Assembly (NCBI RefSeq): GCF_029945535.1
Contig: NZ_JAQSCU010000019.1
Coordinates: 1 to 64,000 of the forward strand
Direction: 5' to 3'
Length of the DNA stretch: 64,000 bases
Source: Methylotenera sp.
GTDB lineage: Bacteria; Pseudomonadota; Gammaproteobacteria; Burkholderiales; Methylophilaceae
Positions 62,566 through 64,000 of this stretch are shown piece by piece. The notes beneath the pieces were generated by a model. It searched no databases. It was not told the origin of the DNA and saw nothing but the letters and a program-made list of their open reading frames with translations. A program made the translations under genes and the position numbers. Within the stretch, counting starts at the first letter, position 1; each line of letters begins with the position of its first letter.

Positions 62566-62633
62566 GTCATTCCGTGCTTGACACGGAATCTAGTGACTTA
62601 AAGACACTGGATACCGACTTTCGTCGGTATGAC
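62566..62633. repeat. Composite REP/BIME-like element
   Basis: GTCATTCCGTGC-ttga-CACGGAATCTAG is followed within 20 nt by GGATACCGACtttcGTCGGTATGAC. The second palindrome has compensatory base changes relative to the 18337 copy (C-G to T-A type pairs kept). The same two-module order is found at 19905-20042. Confidence 0.8.
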
Positions 62634-62685
62634 AAATACGTTAATTGCATTGTATTTTAGCACCACAGAAAATACTAAACCCAAT

Positions 62686-62713
62686 AAAAAAGGCCTCCAA
62701 CTGGAAGCCTTTT
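62686..62713 (-). terminator. Terminator of the SoxYZ-like gene
   Basis: AAAGGC-TTCC arm pairs with GGAG-GCCTTT with T run on the minus strand. It lies about 20 nt beyond the SoxYZ-like stop. Confidence 0.8.
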
Positions 62714-62729
62714 CAACGCTAAAATAAAC

Positions 62730-63533
62730 TTAGCCTTTCACATCGACTTGCTGCACAAAAGCCTTACCTTCATTGTCTGTTGCAGTCACTTCTAATTTAC
62801 CAGCTGCATCAGGTACAAAGTTAAATTTAAAGTATGGGTCTTCTGCAGTACCAACGCCCACATCTATGGTTAACATTGGTTTGCCGTTATAAGAAAACTC
62901 AGTCTTTTTAATGTAAAACGCGGGTACAAAACCTTGAGATACTAGATCGCGCTGTAAGCCAGTGCGCATTGGGTGTTTGATATTAAATGTTGTTGACGTT
63001 GCACTACCAATAGCAACGGGTTCATCCACCTTGAATTTGATTTTACCTGCGCTGGCACGAATCGCCGCTTCGTCACCTTCTACCGTGCCGCCACAACCGC
63101 CAGCGGCGCGAATTTCACGTGAAGCTAAATATAACTTACCGCTAGCATCTTCACCTACTAAGCGTACAAATGCATCAGTTTCAAAGCGGATGCGTGTGGC
63201 TAATTGGAAATTACCCAGCGTATCAGTTAAATGATAAGTAGCAGTTAATGGAATTGGATTAGCATCAACAAACGCATACAATTTGGTGATTTTCACACCA
63301 TTGGCTGCGGCATTATCCACGCTATAAGTCACAGGCACTTGCGCACCACTTTCAGCTCGGCGCGGCGCATCTATTTTAATAAAATCCACCTCTTGCATAT
63401 CGCGTTTTGCAAAAAATGCTTCTTTCATCACTGGCCATAACTTAGGATCAGGCTCGGCAAAAGCAGAAGCACTCGTCACTAGTAAAATAACGCTGGCTAG
63501 AGCACGCCATAAGGTTTTATTTAAGTTCATCAT
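62730..63533 (-). CDS. Quinoprotein-dehydrogenase-associated SoxYZ-like carrier
   Basis: About 267 aa. I use the first ATG at 63533; the track start is a GTG five codons earlier. Signal peptide to about residue 26 (ASAFA-EP). The N-terminal half resembles SoxY and ends with the carrier motif GGCGG near 150. The C-terminal half resembles SoxZ (about 165-267, MRTGLQRDLVSQGFVPAFYIKKTEFSYNGKP). Such SoxYZ fusions are found beside PQQ-dependent dehydrogenases in methylotrophs. They probably carry a covalently bound intermediate; the substrate is unknown. The dehydrogenase would lie beyond the window. Confidence 0.88.
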   Translation of the reverse strand: MMNLNKTLWRALASVILLVTSASAFAEPDPKLWPVMKEAFFAKRDMQEVDFIKIDAPRRAESGAQVPVTYSVDNAAANGVKITKLYAFVDANPIPLTATYHLTDTLGNFQLATRIRFETDAFVRLVGEDASGKLYLASREIRAAGGCGGTVEGDEAAIRASAGKIKFKVDEPVAIGSATSTTFNIKHPMRTGLQRDLVSQGFVPAFYIKKTEFSYNGKPMLTIDVGVGTAEDPYFKFNFVPDAAGKLEVTATDNEGKAFVQQVDVKG

Positions 63534-63678
63534 TTTCCACACTCGCACTTTCGTTGTGCTAAAAAAAGCAGTTTGCCAATACGACCATCGTTAGGTAAGA
63601 CTACTGAATGCTATTTTAGTTTTATTCAAGCACTTGTATGTGATGCGAGTCACACAACACACATTTGCTTATTAGCCG

Positions 63679-64000
63679 CTACAGATTACGATACTCTTCA
63701 AAGTTAAGTTCAATGCCGTTGCCTGCAGGGTCTTTAAAGTTAACTTGTCGCACGCCGTTCATTAACACTCGGGTGGTATATGGTACTTGATGTGCAGTTA
63801 AATGCGCCTCGGTAGCGGGCATATCGGTACAAGTGAAAGATACATGATCATAAGTGCCATTCACATGCAAATCTGGCGCACCTACCCCCTTGTTGTATTC
63901 AGCAATATGCACCACATCATTATCACCAATGTACAACCAAAATCCGTAGCTAGTCGTCGCAGTGCGCGGCCCAATTTTTAAACCAACAATATCACAATAA
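63679..64000 (-). CDS. VOC/glyoxalase-fold protein, 5' end cut by window edge
   Basis: The frame is open to the right edge. The 85-aa track ORF starts at an internal TTG and is only the C-terminal part. About 107 residues are visible, starting YCDIVGLKIGPRTATTSYGFWLY. The pattern is one betaalphabetabetabeta module with HIAEY, YDHVSFTCTDM, and a terminal VNFKDPAGNGIELNF (Glu ligand in GIELNF). It matches the VOC superfamily (glyoxalase/bleomycin resistance/dioxygenase). Substrate unknown. Confidence 0.8.
   Translation of the reverse strand, partial: YCDIVGLKIGPRTATTSYGFWLYIGDNDVVHIAEYNKGVGAPDLHVNGTYDHVSFTCTDMPATEAHLTAHQVPYTTRVLMNGVRQVNFKDPAGNGIELNFEEYRNL

Overview
The window looks like a chromosome segment from a betaproteobacterial methylotroph of the Methylophilaceae (Methylotenera/Methylophilus type). 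This is inferred from gene content and order, not from a database search: an rpsU-yqeY / dnaG / rpoD block, a tol-pal-cpoB-queE-queC block, a quinoprotein-dehydrogenase-associated SoxYZ-like carrier and a PEP-CTERM protein. No phage, transposase, CRISPR array or rRNA was found.

Layout. (1) 1-9.9 kb is an AT-rich accessory zone. It holds an edge-truncated Cys protein, three same-strand small genes separated by copies of an 18-nt GTTAGGC-containing repeat, a lone thioredoxin-type ArsC, an EAL-CBS-GGDEF protein, a broken XRE regulator, a PEP-CTERM protein, and a coiled-coil/Sel1-repeat pair. Three direct copies of the tRNA-Ile2(CAU) 3' half plus its terminator (5784, 6670, 9742) bracket two small units, the footprint of tandem integrations at this tRNA. 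(2) 9.9-24.1 kb is core: rpoD, dnaG, yqeY, DUF3144, rpsU, divergent tsaD, plsY, folB, an EEP-family enzyme, xerD-ogt, and rplS-trmD-rimM-rpsP. S16 carries a long Ala-rich tail. queC-queE follow. (3) 24.3-40.2 kb holds cpoB-pal-tolBARQ-ybgC-ruvB and ruvA-ruvC-yebC. These are separated by a TonB receptor / ABC_sub_bind protein / HAMP-GGDEF-EAL trio, an AI-2E-type permease and a DUF4349 lipoprotein. (4) 41.7-60.5 kb is a continuous minus-strand iron-acquisition block. It contains hemP-tonB-exbB-exbD, PepSY reductase-like proteins, four TonB-dependent receptors, azurin, PiuC and cytochrome b561, with Fur-box-like sites at 59930, 60515 and 45888. (5) 60.6-64 kb holds trhP, yjbQ, the SoxYZ-like carrier and a truncated VOC protein.

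The most interesting undescribed signal is an element just upstream of each of the four iron-block receptors. Each has two copies of AGCCAGCCA (sense strand) flanking a spacer whose sequence and length differ between loci but which can always form a small hairpin. It lies 18-41 nt before the start codon and looks like a shared leader or operator of TonB-receptor genes. Other leads are the tRNA-nested islets, the cassette-like repeat, a 57-aa membrane protein missed by the ORF track, and two paralogous small proteins next to Fur boxes.
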